Assembly (NCBI GenBank): GCA_964618455.1
Contig: CAZUAQ010000037.1
Location: 1 to 56,530 of the forward strand
Source: CAZUAQ01 sp964618455
GTDB lineage: Bacteria > Planctomycetota > Phycisphaerae > UBA1845 > PWPN01
Direction of reading: 5' to 3'
DNA: 56,530 bases
A model generated the notes under the pieces. The model saw nothing but the letters and a program-made list of their open reading frames with translations, did no database searches and was not told the DNA's origin. The position numbers were made by a program, and so were the translations under genes. The stretch's first letter is position 1; each line of letters starts with the position of its first letter. Positions 16,863-25,102 of the stretch are shown piece after piece.

Positions 16863-17726
16863 TCACCCGCAGTCCACATCCGCCTCCACGTCCTCGCCGG
16901 AGTAGCAGCGCTGGTAGACCGCGAAGTCTTCGGCGTCGACATCGCTGTCGCCGTCGAAGTCGGCGGGGAGAATGCCGTTCTCGTCAGGCGAGAGGAAGCA
17001 GGTCTCCGCCAGGTTCTCCGGATCGTACGGGACCATGGGCTGCGTCGCGCAGCCGGCGAAGAGATCAAAGTCGTCGGTGTCCACGTCGGTATCGCAGTCC
17101 AGGTCCGCCACGGCATGCGGGAACGTGAACCGAAACGTGAACGGCTCGGAATCGGCGTAGCCGGTGCTGCCCTTGTCGATGAGCCGCAGCGTCATCTCGT
17201 ATGTGCAGCCCGCCTCGCCGAAGCGCGGGTCCAGATTGTCGATGAACCAGATGAAGTGCGTGTGGAGATTGGATCCCCCCAGCGACACCTCGCGAAAGGT
17301 CGTGCCCTGATCCTCGTAGGGCAGAAAGACGAACTGGACGGGATCGAAGATGACCAGCGCGGGTGAGACCAGCAGCGACTCGAGCGGCGGATTCGCCTGC
17401 TCGGGATCGGCTTCAATGCGGACCCAGATGTCCGCCCCGCTTTGAAGCATCAGCAGGTCCTCCCCGGCGGGCTGATCCGCATTGATGCTGTCGAACCCCG
17501 GGGCGTCCTCGCTCCACCCGCCGAACTGGTCCGGTACCAACTCGACCATTTCGAAGTCCGGATCCATCCCGCACGAGGGATTGCACACTGTATCGATGGC
17601 CAGTTGCCCGGCGCTCATGCGTCCGATCCAGACATCACCAGCGTGCTGCGCGTTCGCCGTCGAAAGCTCGAGAAGACCCCCCACACACGTGACGACCATC
17701 ACCAGACCGACATTCCAGCGTTTCAT
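16863..17726 (-). CDS. Secreted protein with surface-anchored (HxH) domain and two dockerin-like repeats
   Basis: A 287-residue exported protein with a signal peptide ending near ANAQ (residues 1-26). Residues 27-205 share a pattern with the next gene upstream: GD-xx-IG-xxx-AG-x-L, GWSEDAPGFD, GADI, a LHTHFIW motif and DKGSTGYADSEPFTF. This resembles the TIGR03769/choice-of-anchor M type surface domain, where the HxH is characteristic. The C-terminus has two Ca-binding dockerin-like repeats (DLDCDTDVDTDDFDLFAGC and DFDGDSDVDAEDFAVYQRC). The paralogue at 17838 has a PEP-CTERM anchor instead. Confidence 0.85.
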   Translation of the reverse strand: MKRWNVGLVMVVTCVGGLLELSTANAQHAGDVWIGRMSAGQLAIDTVCNPSCGMDPDFEMVELVPDQFGGWSEDAPGFDSINADQPAGEDLLMLQSGADIWVRIEADPEQANPPLESLLVSPALVIFDPVQFVFLPYEDQGTTFREVSLGGSNLHTHFIWFIDNLDPRFGEAGCTYEMTLRLIDKGSTGYADSEPFTFRFTFPHAVADLDCDTDVDTDDFDLFAGCATQPMVPYDPENLAETCFLSPDENGILPADFDGDSDVDAEDFAVYQRCYSGEDVEADVDCG

Positions 17727-17837
17727 GTCCTGCCCTCACTCCATCTCTTGAAGCCACCAGATATCCATACACAAGCATGTGGCGGACCGCCGGACCCCTC
17801 CGCGCCCGGCGATCCGCCCGAGCTCATTGCCGCCCGC

Positions 17838-18467
17838 TCAGCGACGACGACGCAACAGAACCAACGCGCCGAGACCGAACATGCCCAGCGTCATCGGCTC
17901 CGGTACGGGCACGAAACCAAGGGTGAACGAGGCCGAATCCGAGTAGCCGGTCGTGCCCATGTCCACGAACTTGAACGTGCCGAACCAGACCGTCTGCAGC
18001 GAGTCATAGCCGGTGGCGGAGGAATCGATGTGATACTCGCCGTGGGTGTGCAAATGCTCATCACCCAACGCCAGCGAGCCCAGCGTCGGCGTGGGGCTGA
18101 TGACGATCGGCAGGCCCACGGTCGGCGCGCGAACGAACAGCGCCTCGTCGAGATCGACGCCCATCAGCTTGATGTCCGCGCCGACACCGAGCGGATAGAA
18201 ATCCTCCGACGGTTCCGCGGACTCCAGGTGATCGAACCCCGGCGCGTCGCCGATCCATCCCTGCAGCGCGGGCGTCTGGCTCGGGGGCAGCTCGATGTAC
18301 TCCAGGCCGTTGAGAATGTCCTCGTCGAACTCGAACTTGAGCTCACCGGCGTTGGAAACGCCGATAATGAAGTCACCTTCGTGCTCATGGTCATGCTGCG
18401 CGGCAGCGATCCCGGTCAGACCCAACGTGAAAACGGCAATCATGGCAATCATAAATGAACGCTTCAT
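17838..18467 (-). CDS. PEP-CTERM protein, paralogue of the dockerin protein
   Basis: A 209-residue exported protein. It has a signal peptide (residues 1-23), then a mature N-terminus starting QHDHEHEGD that is rich in His/Asp/Glu and could bind metal. The shared domain follows (GWIGDAPGFDHLE, DEHLHTH, DMGTTGYSDSASFTL). The C-terminus is a PEP-CTERM signal: VPEP, a short hydrophobic segment, then RRRR, used by the exosortase system. No exosortase gene lies in the window. GGAGG six bases before ATG 18467 fixes the start (a GTG sits one codon earlier). It is transcribed towards the dockerin paralogue. Confidence 0.9.
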   Translation of the reverse strand: MKRSFMIAMIAVFTLGLTGIAAAQHDHEHEGDFIIGVSNAGELKFEFDEDILNGLEYIELPPSQTPALQGWIGDAPGFDHLESAEPSEDFYPLGVGADIKLMGVDLDEALFVRAPTVGLPIVISPTPTLGSLALGDEHLHTHGEYHIDSSATGYDSLQTVWFGTFKFVDMGTTGYSDSASFTLGFVPVPEPMTLGMFGLGALVLLRRRR

Positions 18468-18633
18468 CACAAACCTCCCGGCGCCCGTAGCGCCGATGTG
18501 AAAACTATTTCAATTCAGAACCATCAAAGATCAATATTTGACTGCGTCAGAAACTCAGGAAGACGCCCGGATGCGCGATCCGTCTCTTCTGCATCTGCGA
18601 AGTCTGCACAATCAGCGGATGAACGCATCGCAT

Positions 18634-19368
18634 CTAGTGCGCGACCTTCGGGTCATACTTGTTGTGTGACCACTCGATCACAAAACGCGGACCCTCCCGT
18701 CGCTTGGACGCGATGCTGTAGGTATCTTCAAACGTGTGCGGGGCGGCATGGCCGTCGGCGAAGGTGTACATCGCCTTCCTGCCGTGCCGATCGATGGCCA
18801 CCTGCTGGCGGGCCTCCTCTTCCGGGTTCAGCACCCAGTTCTTTGCGTGAACGTGATCCGAGACGGCGTAGTCCGTATCCTCGGCCAGTTCCGCAAACAG
18901 AATCGTGGAGGTCGACCGCTTGAGCCGGTCAATGCGGGAATAGTACTCGTATCCCGCCACACGTCCCGTGACGTAGTCGTTGACCCCGTAACTCGTCCGA
19001 CGCCGTTGTGTCGTGCTTCCGTAGTCCGCCTCCCAGTAGGGGCTCTCATCCTCCGGACAACGCAACACGTTGGCGTCGATCGCCGCATCCCTCTTCCCGT
19101 TCCCGAACTCCCGGCTGAGCGTGTTGACCCAGGACGTGTCCCAGTCGACGGTCCCGCCATGAGCGAGACCGAAGTCGGGCAAGGCCCCTTTGCTCGTCTG
19201 CGTGTACATCACGACGGCCGTGCCGAGTTGGCGCATCTGCGCCAGGCAGACCGTCGCCCGCGCCCGTTCGCGCACCTTCTGCAGCGACGGGAGCAGGATG
19301 GCGATCAGCAGTGCGATGATGGCGACCACCACCAGCACTTCGATCAGTGTGAACGCGCGACGTTTCAT
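18634..19368 (-). CDS. Type IV pilin-like secreted protein with H-X9-DG motif
   Basis: A 244-residue protein beginning MKRRAFTLIEVLVVVAIIAL, a class III prepilin signal with F/T at the cleavage site and Glu5 of the mature chain. The C-terminal part contains H-x9-DG (RHGRKAMYTFADG), the signature of planctomycete prepilin-type processing-associated proteins, and a cluster of charged residues. GGAGGT ends 6 bases before ATG 19368, which fixes the start; a longer in-frame start lacks this site. Such proteins are abundant in planctomycetes and are exported by a type II/IV pilus-like machine. Precise role unknown. Confidence 0.9.
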   Translation of the reverse strand: MKRRAFTLIEVLVVVAIIALLIAILLPSLQKVRERARATVCLAQMRQLGTAVVMYTQTSKGALPDFGLAHGGTVDWDTSWVNTLSREFGNGKRDAAIDANVLRCPEDESPYWEADYGSTTQRRRTSYGVNDYVTGRVAGYEYYSRIDRLKRSTSTILFAELAEDTDYAVSDHVHAKNWVLNPEEEARQQVAIDRHGRKAMYTFADGHAAPHTFEDTYSIASKRREGPRFVIEWSHNKYDPKVAH

Positions 19369-19600
19369 GCCGCGACCTCCAGCCATGCGTTCAGCCGCCA
19401 CAGACCGGCATGACCATACGCCGCGCTGTAGATGCGCACGTGCGAAAAGGTTGATGCCTGTTAATGGCAGCAGTTCGTTTGGGAACGGGGTGCCGGGTAG
19501 TACGACGATCATCTCAAGACAGTCGATTTCCCGGCGGGGTGATGCCTGGGGCGACGCGCACCGATTCCCGACTCGAATGCGATGCGGCTACGGGTTCAAC

Positions 19601-19996
19601 TCAGAGTTGGGTGGGAGGCGCGCGGGGAGCGCGATGAACGAGGAATGCGGATACGACGATCGTCTCGGTGGAGGCGAACCCCCCATCGACCGACGGCGGC
19701 AGGTCCAACTCGATCGCCTCGGCGAGTGTGACCGTCAGGGCCTTGCTGCTGAGATGAACGGCGATACAGACCTGACATTTTGCCGGATCGTGCGTCGGCG
19801 GCCGGGAGTCTTCCCGATCGCCATGCGTGCCGGCACCATGTCCAAAATCACACGCGTGGCCGGCGACCTGCGATGTTGCAGGTACTCGTGCGGCAGACGC
19901 CAGATGCCACTGCTGCACCACTCCCGTGCCCAACAGCGTCAGGCTTAACGCCAGCAGTCCGCCGGCGAATCGATAATGGAAGTGCAAACGTCGCAT
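19601..19996 (-). CDS. Exported His/Cys-rich small protein (DUF2946-like)
   Basis: A 131-residue protein with a hydrophobic N-terminal segment (residues 11-27, FAGGLLALSLTLLG) acting as signal or anchor. The middle is rich in His, Asp, Cys and Gly (HACDFGHGAGTHGDRED, then HDPAKCQVC). This resembles the DUF2946 type of small exported, possibly copper- or zinc-binding protein. The last ~40 residues are hydrophobic with Pro. The ATG has no strong ribosome site. It lies on the same strand as the pilin-like gene, 230 bp upstream of it, and diverges from the FG-GAP lipoprotein. The metal role is inferred from composition only. Confidence 0.65.
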   Translation of the reverse strand: MRRLHFHYRFAGGLLALSLTLLGTGVVQQWHLASAARVPATSQVAGHACDFGHGAGTHGDREDSRPPTHDPAKCQVCIAVHLSSKALTVTLAEAIELDLPPSVDGGFASTETIVVSAFLVHRAPRAPPTQL

Positions 19997-20250
19997 GAAT
20001 ACAGCCAGTGGCCCTTTCGTCGATTACAACGTATTACGGCTATCTTAATCGCTGTTCTGCAGAATGCAAGGCAGGAAATCCGTGTCTCCCTCGACGGTCG
20101 CCACGTGCATTATTGACGCAAACTCATTCACCATAATAACTTATGCACTATCAACCGATTGAAATGGGAAGGCCTGCTGGCGTCACGCACCCTGGAGCGG
20201 TACAGTTCGGGCACTCCCCTTAGACTGGACATCTGATGAGGACGGAAATC

Positions 20251-21945
20251 ATGCAAGAGCGTATTCATCACCTCGCATGGGGTATCGGCAGCGTTGGACT
20301 GCTCTTGGCCGGATGTGCGACGACCGACTCTTCGACCGACATGCAATCAGGCATCCATCGCGATCCCGGCATCCGATTCACGGACGTCACCGCCACTTCG
20401 GGAATCAATTTCGCTTACACCTTCGGTGATTGGACCTATGACAACATCCTGGAATCCACCGGCTCGGGCTGCGCCATGTTCGACTACGACAACGACGGTG
20501 ACATGGATCTGCTTCTGCTCAACGGCCGATACCTCGAGGACATCAGCGATCCGAAGGGCCGGATTCACGCCGACGCCACCAATGCCCTGTATCGCAACGA
20601 CGGCAATGGCGCATTTACCGATGTCACGCATGAGTCCGGACTTGGCGGAAAGGACTGGCATGTCGCCGCCGGCATCGCGGATCTCGACGGCGACGGCTAC
20701 GAGGATGTCTTCCTCGCCAATTACGGCCCCAACGCGTTCTACCACAACAACGGTGACGGTACGTTCAGCGACTGGACCGATCGACTCGGGCTAGCCGGGC
20801 CGGACAAGCTCAACGGGTTCACCACGTGGAGCGTCGGCGCGGCCATCTTCGACGCCGACAACGACAACGACCTCGATATTCTCGTGGCCAACTTCCTGGC
20901 ATTCGATCCATATCACCTGACCGCCAACGCGCCGCATCTGATGCCCTCGCCGGTCGAGTATGCCGGGCAGCAGGCGATCTTCTATCGTCAGGAAGCCGAC
21001 GGACGATTCGTCGACGCCACGCGTGAGGCAGGCCTCTACGATCCCGACAACATGATTATGGGCTTCACTGTGTTCGACGCGGACAACAACAATCATCTCG
21101 ACATCTTCCAGGCCAACGATCACCAGCCGAACTACCTCTACATGAAGCATTGCGATGAACCCCGCTACCAGGAAGTGGGCATGTATGCGGGTGTGGCGGT
21201 CAACCTGGACGGGATCGGCACGGGCTCGATGCATGGCTCGCTGGGGGACGTGGATGGCGACCGCCACATCGATCTCTTCGTCACGGATCTGCGTTACGGC
21301 AGCATGTACCGCAAAGTGAGCCCGAACGCCGAGTACGAGGACATCGTGGCGGAGAGCGGCATCCGCAAGTTGACCGAAGGCGATGAAGCCTGGGGCGGCG
21401 GTCTGCACGATTTCGACAACGACGGTGATCTGGATCTCTTCACGACCAATGGCGGCGCGGACAAACTGGTGCTCAAGTCCGCCACGCTCCTGGCCAATGA
21501 CGGCAAGGGGCGATTCATCGATGCAGCCGCCCATGCAGGGGACTACTTCCAACGGAAGCGTTCCGGTCGTGGGGCGGCCTTCGGGGACGTTGACAACGAT
21601 GGCGACATCGACATCCTGATCAATTACGTGGACCTCGAAGCGAAGGCGACGCTGCTTCGCAATGAAACCGACAACGGCAACCACTGGATCGGGATCCGAC
21701 TCGCACCCACGCGCGGTGCGACCGAGCCCGTCGGCGTCACCGTTCTTGTCGTCACCGGTGATCGTCAGCAGGTGCGCATGCATCAGCGCGGGCAATCGTA
21801 TCTCTCGCAGAATGATCCGCGGCTGCACTTCGGGCTCGGCAAGCATCCGCGCGTGGACCGGATCGAAGTGGTGTGGAACGGGCGCAGCGTATCCGTCATG
21901 GAGGACGTGCCCGCCGACCGATACATCACCATTCGCGAGGAGTAG
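20251..21945 (+). CDS. FG-GAP/ASPIC-UnbV repeat lipoprotein (CRTAC1-like)
   Basis: A 564-residue lipoprotein. The signal is HHLAWGIGSVGLLLAGCATT with the lipobox LLAGC. Multiple Ca-binding FG-GAP/VCBS-type repeats read DYDNDGDMDLLL, DLDGDGYEDVFL, DADNDNDLDILV, DVDGDRHIDLFV, DFDNDGDLDLFT and DVDNDGDIDILI, predicting a seven-bladed propeller. The last ~120 residues are the ASPIC/UnbV domain (HWIGIRLAPT, QSYLSQNDPRLHFGLG, IEVVWNGRS). ATG 20251 has a purine-rich GAGGACGG upstream; ATG 20236 has none. Probably outer-surface or periplasmic; function in bacteria unknown. The family is frequent in planctomycetes. Confidence 0.92.
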   Translation: MQERIHHLAWGIGSVGLLLAGCATTDSSTDMQSGIHRDPGIRFTDVTATSGINFAYTFGDWTYDNILESTGSGCAMFDYDNDGDMDLLLLNGRYLEDISDPKGRIHADATNALYRNDGNGAFTDVTHESGLGGKDWHVAAGIADLDGDGYEDVFLANYGPNAFYHNNGDGTFSDWTDRLGLAGPDKLNGFTTWSVGAAIFDADNDNDLDILVANFLAFDPYHLTANAPHLMPSPVEYAGQQAIFYRQEADGRFVDATREAGLYDPDNMIMGFTVFDADNNNHLDIFQANDHQPNYLYMKHCDEPRYQEVGMYAGVAVNLDGIGTGSMHGSLGDVDGDRHIDLFVTDLRYGSMYRKVSPNAEYEDIVAESGIRKLTEGDEAWGGGLHDFDNDGDLDLFTTNGGADKLVLKSATLLANDGKGRFIDAAAHAGDYFQRKRSGRGAAFGDVDNDGDIDILINYVDLEAKATLLRNETDNGNHWIGIRLAPTRGATEPVGVTVLVVTGDRQQVRMHQRGQSYLSQNDPRLHFGLGKHPRVDRIEVVWNGRSVSVMEDVPADRYITIREE

Positions 21946-21986
21946 CCCGGGACGGGATCCCGACCAGTTGAACCGACCCCGGGCAC

Positions 21987-22005
21987 ACGTCTCGACGTCA
22001 GACGT
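21987..22005 (+). promoter_or_regulatory. Palindrome, possible TetR operator
   Basis: ACGTCT (21987-21992), 7 bases, AGACGT (22000-22005): a perfect inverted repeat 32 bp before the TetR gene. TATGCT (22005-22010) follows as a -10 candidate, so the palindrome would overlap the promoter, as in autorepression. Binding is an inference. Confidence 0.4.
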
Positions 22006-22037
22006 ATGCTGAAATCCCGCTCAGAACGGAATGCTTC

Positions 22038-22700
22038 ATGGCACGGATGAAAGCCGAAGACCGGCGCAAACAACTCCTGGACTCCGCCGCGCGGTGCTTC
22101 GCCGAATTCGGCTACCGCGGAACGACCACCGCCAAGATCGCCGCCGAAGCGGGCGTGAGCGAGCCGATCATCTACCGGCACTTCAAGACCAAGCACGACC
22201 TGTTCATCGCGCTGATCGAAAAAGTCGCCGACGAGGTCTTCCAGAACTGGCAGGAAGCCACCACTCAGGCGAAGACACCCCTCGAAAAGCTGACGATTCT
22301 GCTCTTCAGGAACCCCGCCACCTCGGATCCGAGAACGGCACAGGTCTACCAGCTCCTGTTCCATGCCTCGACCGAGGTCAATGAGCCGACCATCCGCGAG
22401 GCTATTCGCGATCACTACGAGCGCTACGTCCGTTCGCTCTCATCGGTCATGAAGGAAGCCCAGCAGGAAGGGCAGATCCGCGACGACGTTCCCGCTGAGT
22501 GGCTGTCGTGGCAGATCATTCACGCGGCGGTCGGCTTCGCGATGGTTCGGCCGCTGGAGATTCCGAGCCACCGCTCGCTGGCCTTCGTCCAGGGCACGAT
22601 TCAATTCCTGATGGAATTACTCACGCGTGATTCTGATTTCGCGCCCAACGCCCTCATCACGTATCGCACGGAAGGCACGAATCCCGCGAAAGGTTCCTGA
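22038..22700 (+). CDS. TetR/AcrR family transcriptional regulator
   Basis: A 220-residue DNA-binding repressor. The helix-turn-helix spans about residues 8-55 (DRRKQLLDSAARCFAEFGYR, TTAKIAAEAGVSEPIIYRHF), a strong match to the TetR N-terminal domain. The C-terminal helical ligand domain (residues 70-200) is not assigned to a subfamily. It probably autoregulates through the palindrome just upstream. The next gene starts 43 bp later on the same strand. Ligand and target genes are unknown. Confidence 0.95.
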   Translation: MARMKAEDRRKQLLDSAARCFAEFGYRGTTTAKIAAEAGVSEPIIYRHFKTKHDLFIALIEKVADEVFQNWQEATTQAKTPLEKLTILLFRNPATSDPRTAQVYQLLFHASTEVNEPTIREAIRDHYERYVRSLSSVMKEAQQEGQIRDDVPAEWLSWQIIHAAVGFAMVRPLEIPSHRSLAFVQGTIQFLMELLTRDSDFAPNALITYRTEGTNPAKGS

Positions 22701-22730
22701 GTTTCGTTTCTTCCCCCATCGCGCAGGCGA

Positions 22731-22736
22731 TATAAT
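22731..22736 (+). promoter_or_regulatory. TATAAT box directly before the LON-domain gene
   Basis: A perfect TATAAT at 22731-22736 sits 6 bp before ATG 22743. The transcription start would fall on or next to the A of the ATG, and no ribosome site is visible, so the message may be leaderless. The -35 region (ca. 22708) is poor. Confidence 0.5.
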
Positions 22737-22742
22737 CGGATC

Positions 22743-23444
22743 ATGTCCTTTTCGAATGACCTCCCGTCGTTACGTGACCCCGTTCCCCTGTTCCCGCTGC
22801 CGAACGTCGTCCTTCTGCCCGGCGGAACGCTGCCGCTGCAGATCTTCGAGCCGCGCTACCTGGCGATGATGAACGACGTCCTCGAGGACGACGGTGTCAT
22901 GGCCATGGCGTTGCTGCTTCCGGGGTACGAATCGCATTACCACACGAACCTGGCGGAGATCCACCCGGTGGTCTGCGTCGGACGAGTCCGCGAGCATGTG
23001 CAGCTTCCCGACAAACGTTTTCTGATCAATCTGACCGGAGCGTGCCGGGCGCGCGTCCGCCAGGAGGATCGCGATGGCGAGTACCGCCGGGCGACCCTCG
23101 ACGCCATGATCATCCCGGCCTCCAGTGTCGAGACCGATGGCGAGTATGCCGCGCGGCAGGAACTCGCGACGCTCCTGGAATATGACGTTTTCGACCACTT
23201 TGGTGGCATTGAGCGGATTCGCGACCTGCTGGGCGACGCCACGCCGCTCGCGGACGTGACCGATCTGATCGGTGCCTGCCTGTTGCCACAGGATGCGGTC
23301 GAGATCCGCCTCAGCCTTCTGGAGGAGATGCGCGTCCTCGAACGGGCCGAGATCCTTCGCCGCGAACTGTCCATCATTCGCAAAATGCTCGAAGTGAAAC
23401 GGGCTTCACGTGGCGATCAGCCGCCGTACGGGTCGGCCAACTGA
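22743..23444 (+). CDS. LON peptidase substrate-binding domain protein
   Basis: A 233-residue protein consisting of a Lon N-terminal (LON/PUA-like) domain. The start (VPLFPLPNVVLLPGGTLPLQ, IFEPRYLAMM) and the GRVREHVQLPDKRFLINLTG region match the family. The AAA+ and protease domains of Lon are absent, as in YcaL/PA-type stand-alone LON proteins. The C-terminal ~40 residues are helical (LLEEMRVLERAEILRRELS). It may act as an adaptor or regulator of proteolysis, but no partner is shown. Convergent with pyrD. Confidence 0.88.
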   Translation: MSFSNDLPSLRDPVPLFPLPNVVLLPGGTLPLQIFEPRYLAMMNDVLEDDGVMAMALLLPGYESHYHTNLAEIHPVVCVGRVREHVQLPDKRFLINLTGACRARVRQEDRDGEYRRATLDAMIIPASSVETDGEYAARQELATLLEYDVFDHFGGIERIRDLLGDATPLADVTDLIGACLLPQDAVEIRLSLLEEMRVLERAEILRRELSIIRKMLEVKRASRGDQPPYGSAN

Positions 23445-23524
23445 ACCCGGCGTCGCATCCGCATGCACCGAATCCGTTTCGTCCGTCGAAGTCTCATGGC
23501 AGTATTGAAGGGAGATGAAGGGTG

Positions 23525-24463
23525 TCAGCCCGCCGGCGCTTCGTCGCGATCGGATGAAAGCCGGCCGACGAGTTCGCGGGCAGCGCTGAATCCGTGACGC
23601 TGTAGGTACGCTTCGATGCCTTCCAGCACGTGGATGGGTGTCGTCGGGTCGAGGAAACTGGCGGTTCCAACACCCACTGCCGTCGCCCCGGCCAGGAGGA
23701 ACTCGACGGCATCCTTCCAGTTCTGAATCCCCCCCATCCCGAGCAGCGGAATGCCTGCCGGTCGAGCGACCTCCGAATAGACCCGGTGCACGAGGTTCAA
23801 CGCCAGCGGCTTGATGGCAGGACCGCTGAGCCCTCCGGTCTTGTTCGCGAGGATCGGACGCCGCGTCTCCACGTCGATGGCCATGCCCACGAAAGTGTTC
23901 ACCAGCGAGAGGCACTCGGCGCCGGCATCGATGGACGCCCGGGCCGTCGCGCAGATGTCGGTGACGTTGGGGGAAAGCTTGACGATCAACGTCGCCCGCC
24001 GTACGACCTTCCGCACCTCGGTCACGAGCTCTCCGAGCTTGCAGGCGTCGATCCCGAAAACCAGCCCGTCGGAGACGTTCGGGCAACTCACGTTGAGTTC
24101 GACACCGGCCACGATCTCGATCGGGTCGAGGCGCTCGCAGACGGCGAGATAGTCTTCCATGCTGTGCCCTGCCACGTTGACGATGGCGGGGACTTCGAGC
24201 GCGGCCAGCACGGGAATCTTCTCCGCCACGAACCGCTCGAGCCCGACATTGGCCAGGCCGATGGCGTTGAGCATCCCCCCGGCGGTCTCGACGATCCGCC
24301 ACGGAGCATTGCCCTTGCGTTCCTCCCGCGTCACGCTCTTGGTGGTGAAGGCGCCGAGTCGGTTCAGATCCATGAACGGGGCGTACTCGTCCCCGTAACC
24401 GCAGGTGCCGGAGACCGTCACCACCGGATTACGTAGGCGAATCCGTCCCAGTTCGACGGCCAT
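23525..24463 (-). CDS. pyrD: Dihydroorotate dehydrogenase, class 1B catalytic subunit
   Basis: A 312-residue FMN enzyme of pyrimidine synthesis (dihydroorotate to orotate). Visible are the FMN/substrate motifs NPVVTVSGTCGYG and ELNVSCPN (catalytic-base Cys of class 1 enzymes), KLSPNVTDI, and the FMN-phosphate loop LLGMGGIQNWKDAVEFLLAGA. Length and start fit the class 1B form, which pairs with the FeS/FAD subunit PyrK; pyrK is not in this window. Start chosen at ATG 24463 because MAVELGRIRLRNPV aligns with family starts. ATG 24490 is possible. A TTGACA box lies upstream. Convergent with the LON gene. Confidence 0.93.
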   Translation of the reverse strand: MAVELGRIRLRNPVVTVSGTCGYGDEYAPFMDLNRLGAFTTKSVTREERKGNAPWRIVETAGGMLNAIGLANVGLERFVAEKIPVLAALEVPAIVNVAGHSMEDYLAVCERLDPIEIVAGVELNVSCPNVSDGLVFGIDACKLGELVTEVRKVVRRATLIVKLSPNVTDICATARASIDAGAECLSLVNTFVGMAIDVETRRPILANKTGGLSGPAIKPLALNLVHRVYSEVARPAGIPLLGMGGIQNWKDAVEFLLAGATAVGVGTASFLDPTTPIHVLEGIEAYLQRHGFSAARELVGRLSSDRDEAPAG

Positions 24464-24497
24464 GTCCCTGTTGGGGGCTTCAGCGTGCATGCCCGGA

Positions 24498-24526
24498 AGC
24501 ATCCGACATCCGCGCAGAGGTGTCAA
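24498..24526 (-). promoter_or_regulatory. Promoter of pyrD
   Basis: On the minus strand TTGACA (24521-24526) is followed after 17 bases by GATGCT (24498-24503, 3 of 6). Transcription would start near 24491, leaving a leader of about 28 nt before ATG 24463. Confidence 0.5.
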
Positions 24527-24567
24527 GCGACGCTTCACGGAGGTTACCCATCACCGCCGCCTGGAGC

Positions 24568-24573
24568 TATAAT
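24568..24573 (+). promoter_or_regulatory. -10 box of panD
   Basis: A perfect TATAAT at 24568-24573 with a weak -35 (TTACCC, 24544, 18 bp upstream). This implies a leader of about 70 nt before ATG 24650. Divergent from the pyrD promoter. Confidence 0.5.
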
Positions 24574-24649
24574 GAGGGACTTTGAATCTCAGGCGTCGAG
24601 TCGGCGTAATCTCCCGACCGATCAGGGCCACACGCGGAAAGTTTTTCGT

Positions 24650-25006
24650 ATGCTTCGCACGATGCTGAAATCCAAGATTCACCAGGCGACCCTCACGGGC
24701 ACCGAGTTGCATTACGAAGGAAGCATCGCCATCGACCAGGATCTGCTGGATCAGGCGAATATCCTGCCGGGGGAACAGGTGCAGGTGCTCAACGCCAACA
24801 ACGCGAGCCGCCTGATCACCTACGCCATCTCCGCGCCCCGCGGGTCATGCACATTCATGCTGAACGGTCCTGCGGCCCGAATGGCCGTCAAAGGGGACAT
24901 TGTCAGCGTCCTCTCGTACTGCCAGCTGGAAGACGAACAAGCCCGCAACCACGAGCCGGTCGTCCTCCTCATGGACCGCGAGAACCGCCCCGTGTCACCG
25001 CGCTGA
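24650..25006 (+). CDS. panD: Aspartate 1-decarboxylase proenzyme
   Basis: A 118-residue pyruvoyl enzyme that makes beta-alanine for pantothenate. Self-cleavage site Gly24-Ser25 lies in HYEGSIAID; Lys9 (LKSKIHQAT) and the ITYAISAPRGS stretch are conserved. ATG 24650 gives the standard MLRTMLKSKI start; the upstream frame extension is not supported. A longer C-terminal tail than E. coli (ca. 126 in the family) is not seen, so the length is normal. Probably transcribed alone from TATAAT 24568. Confidence 0.95.
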   Translation: MLRTMLKSKIHQATLTGTELHYEGSIAIDQDLLDQANILPGEQVQVLNANNASRLITYAISAPRGSCTFMLNGPAARMAVKGDIVSVLSYCQLEDEQARNHEPVVLLMDRENRPVSPR

Positions 25007-25102
25007 CCGGAAAGATCCCGATCCACTTACGAGCGAGACCGCCTTCGACGCGAATCCCCGTTTCGACTATGATTCCCGCTTGCCTAAAGGGGAGTGTGCG
25101 CC

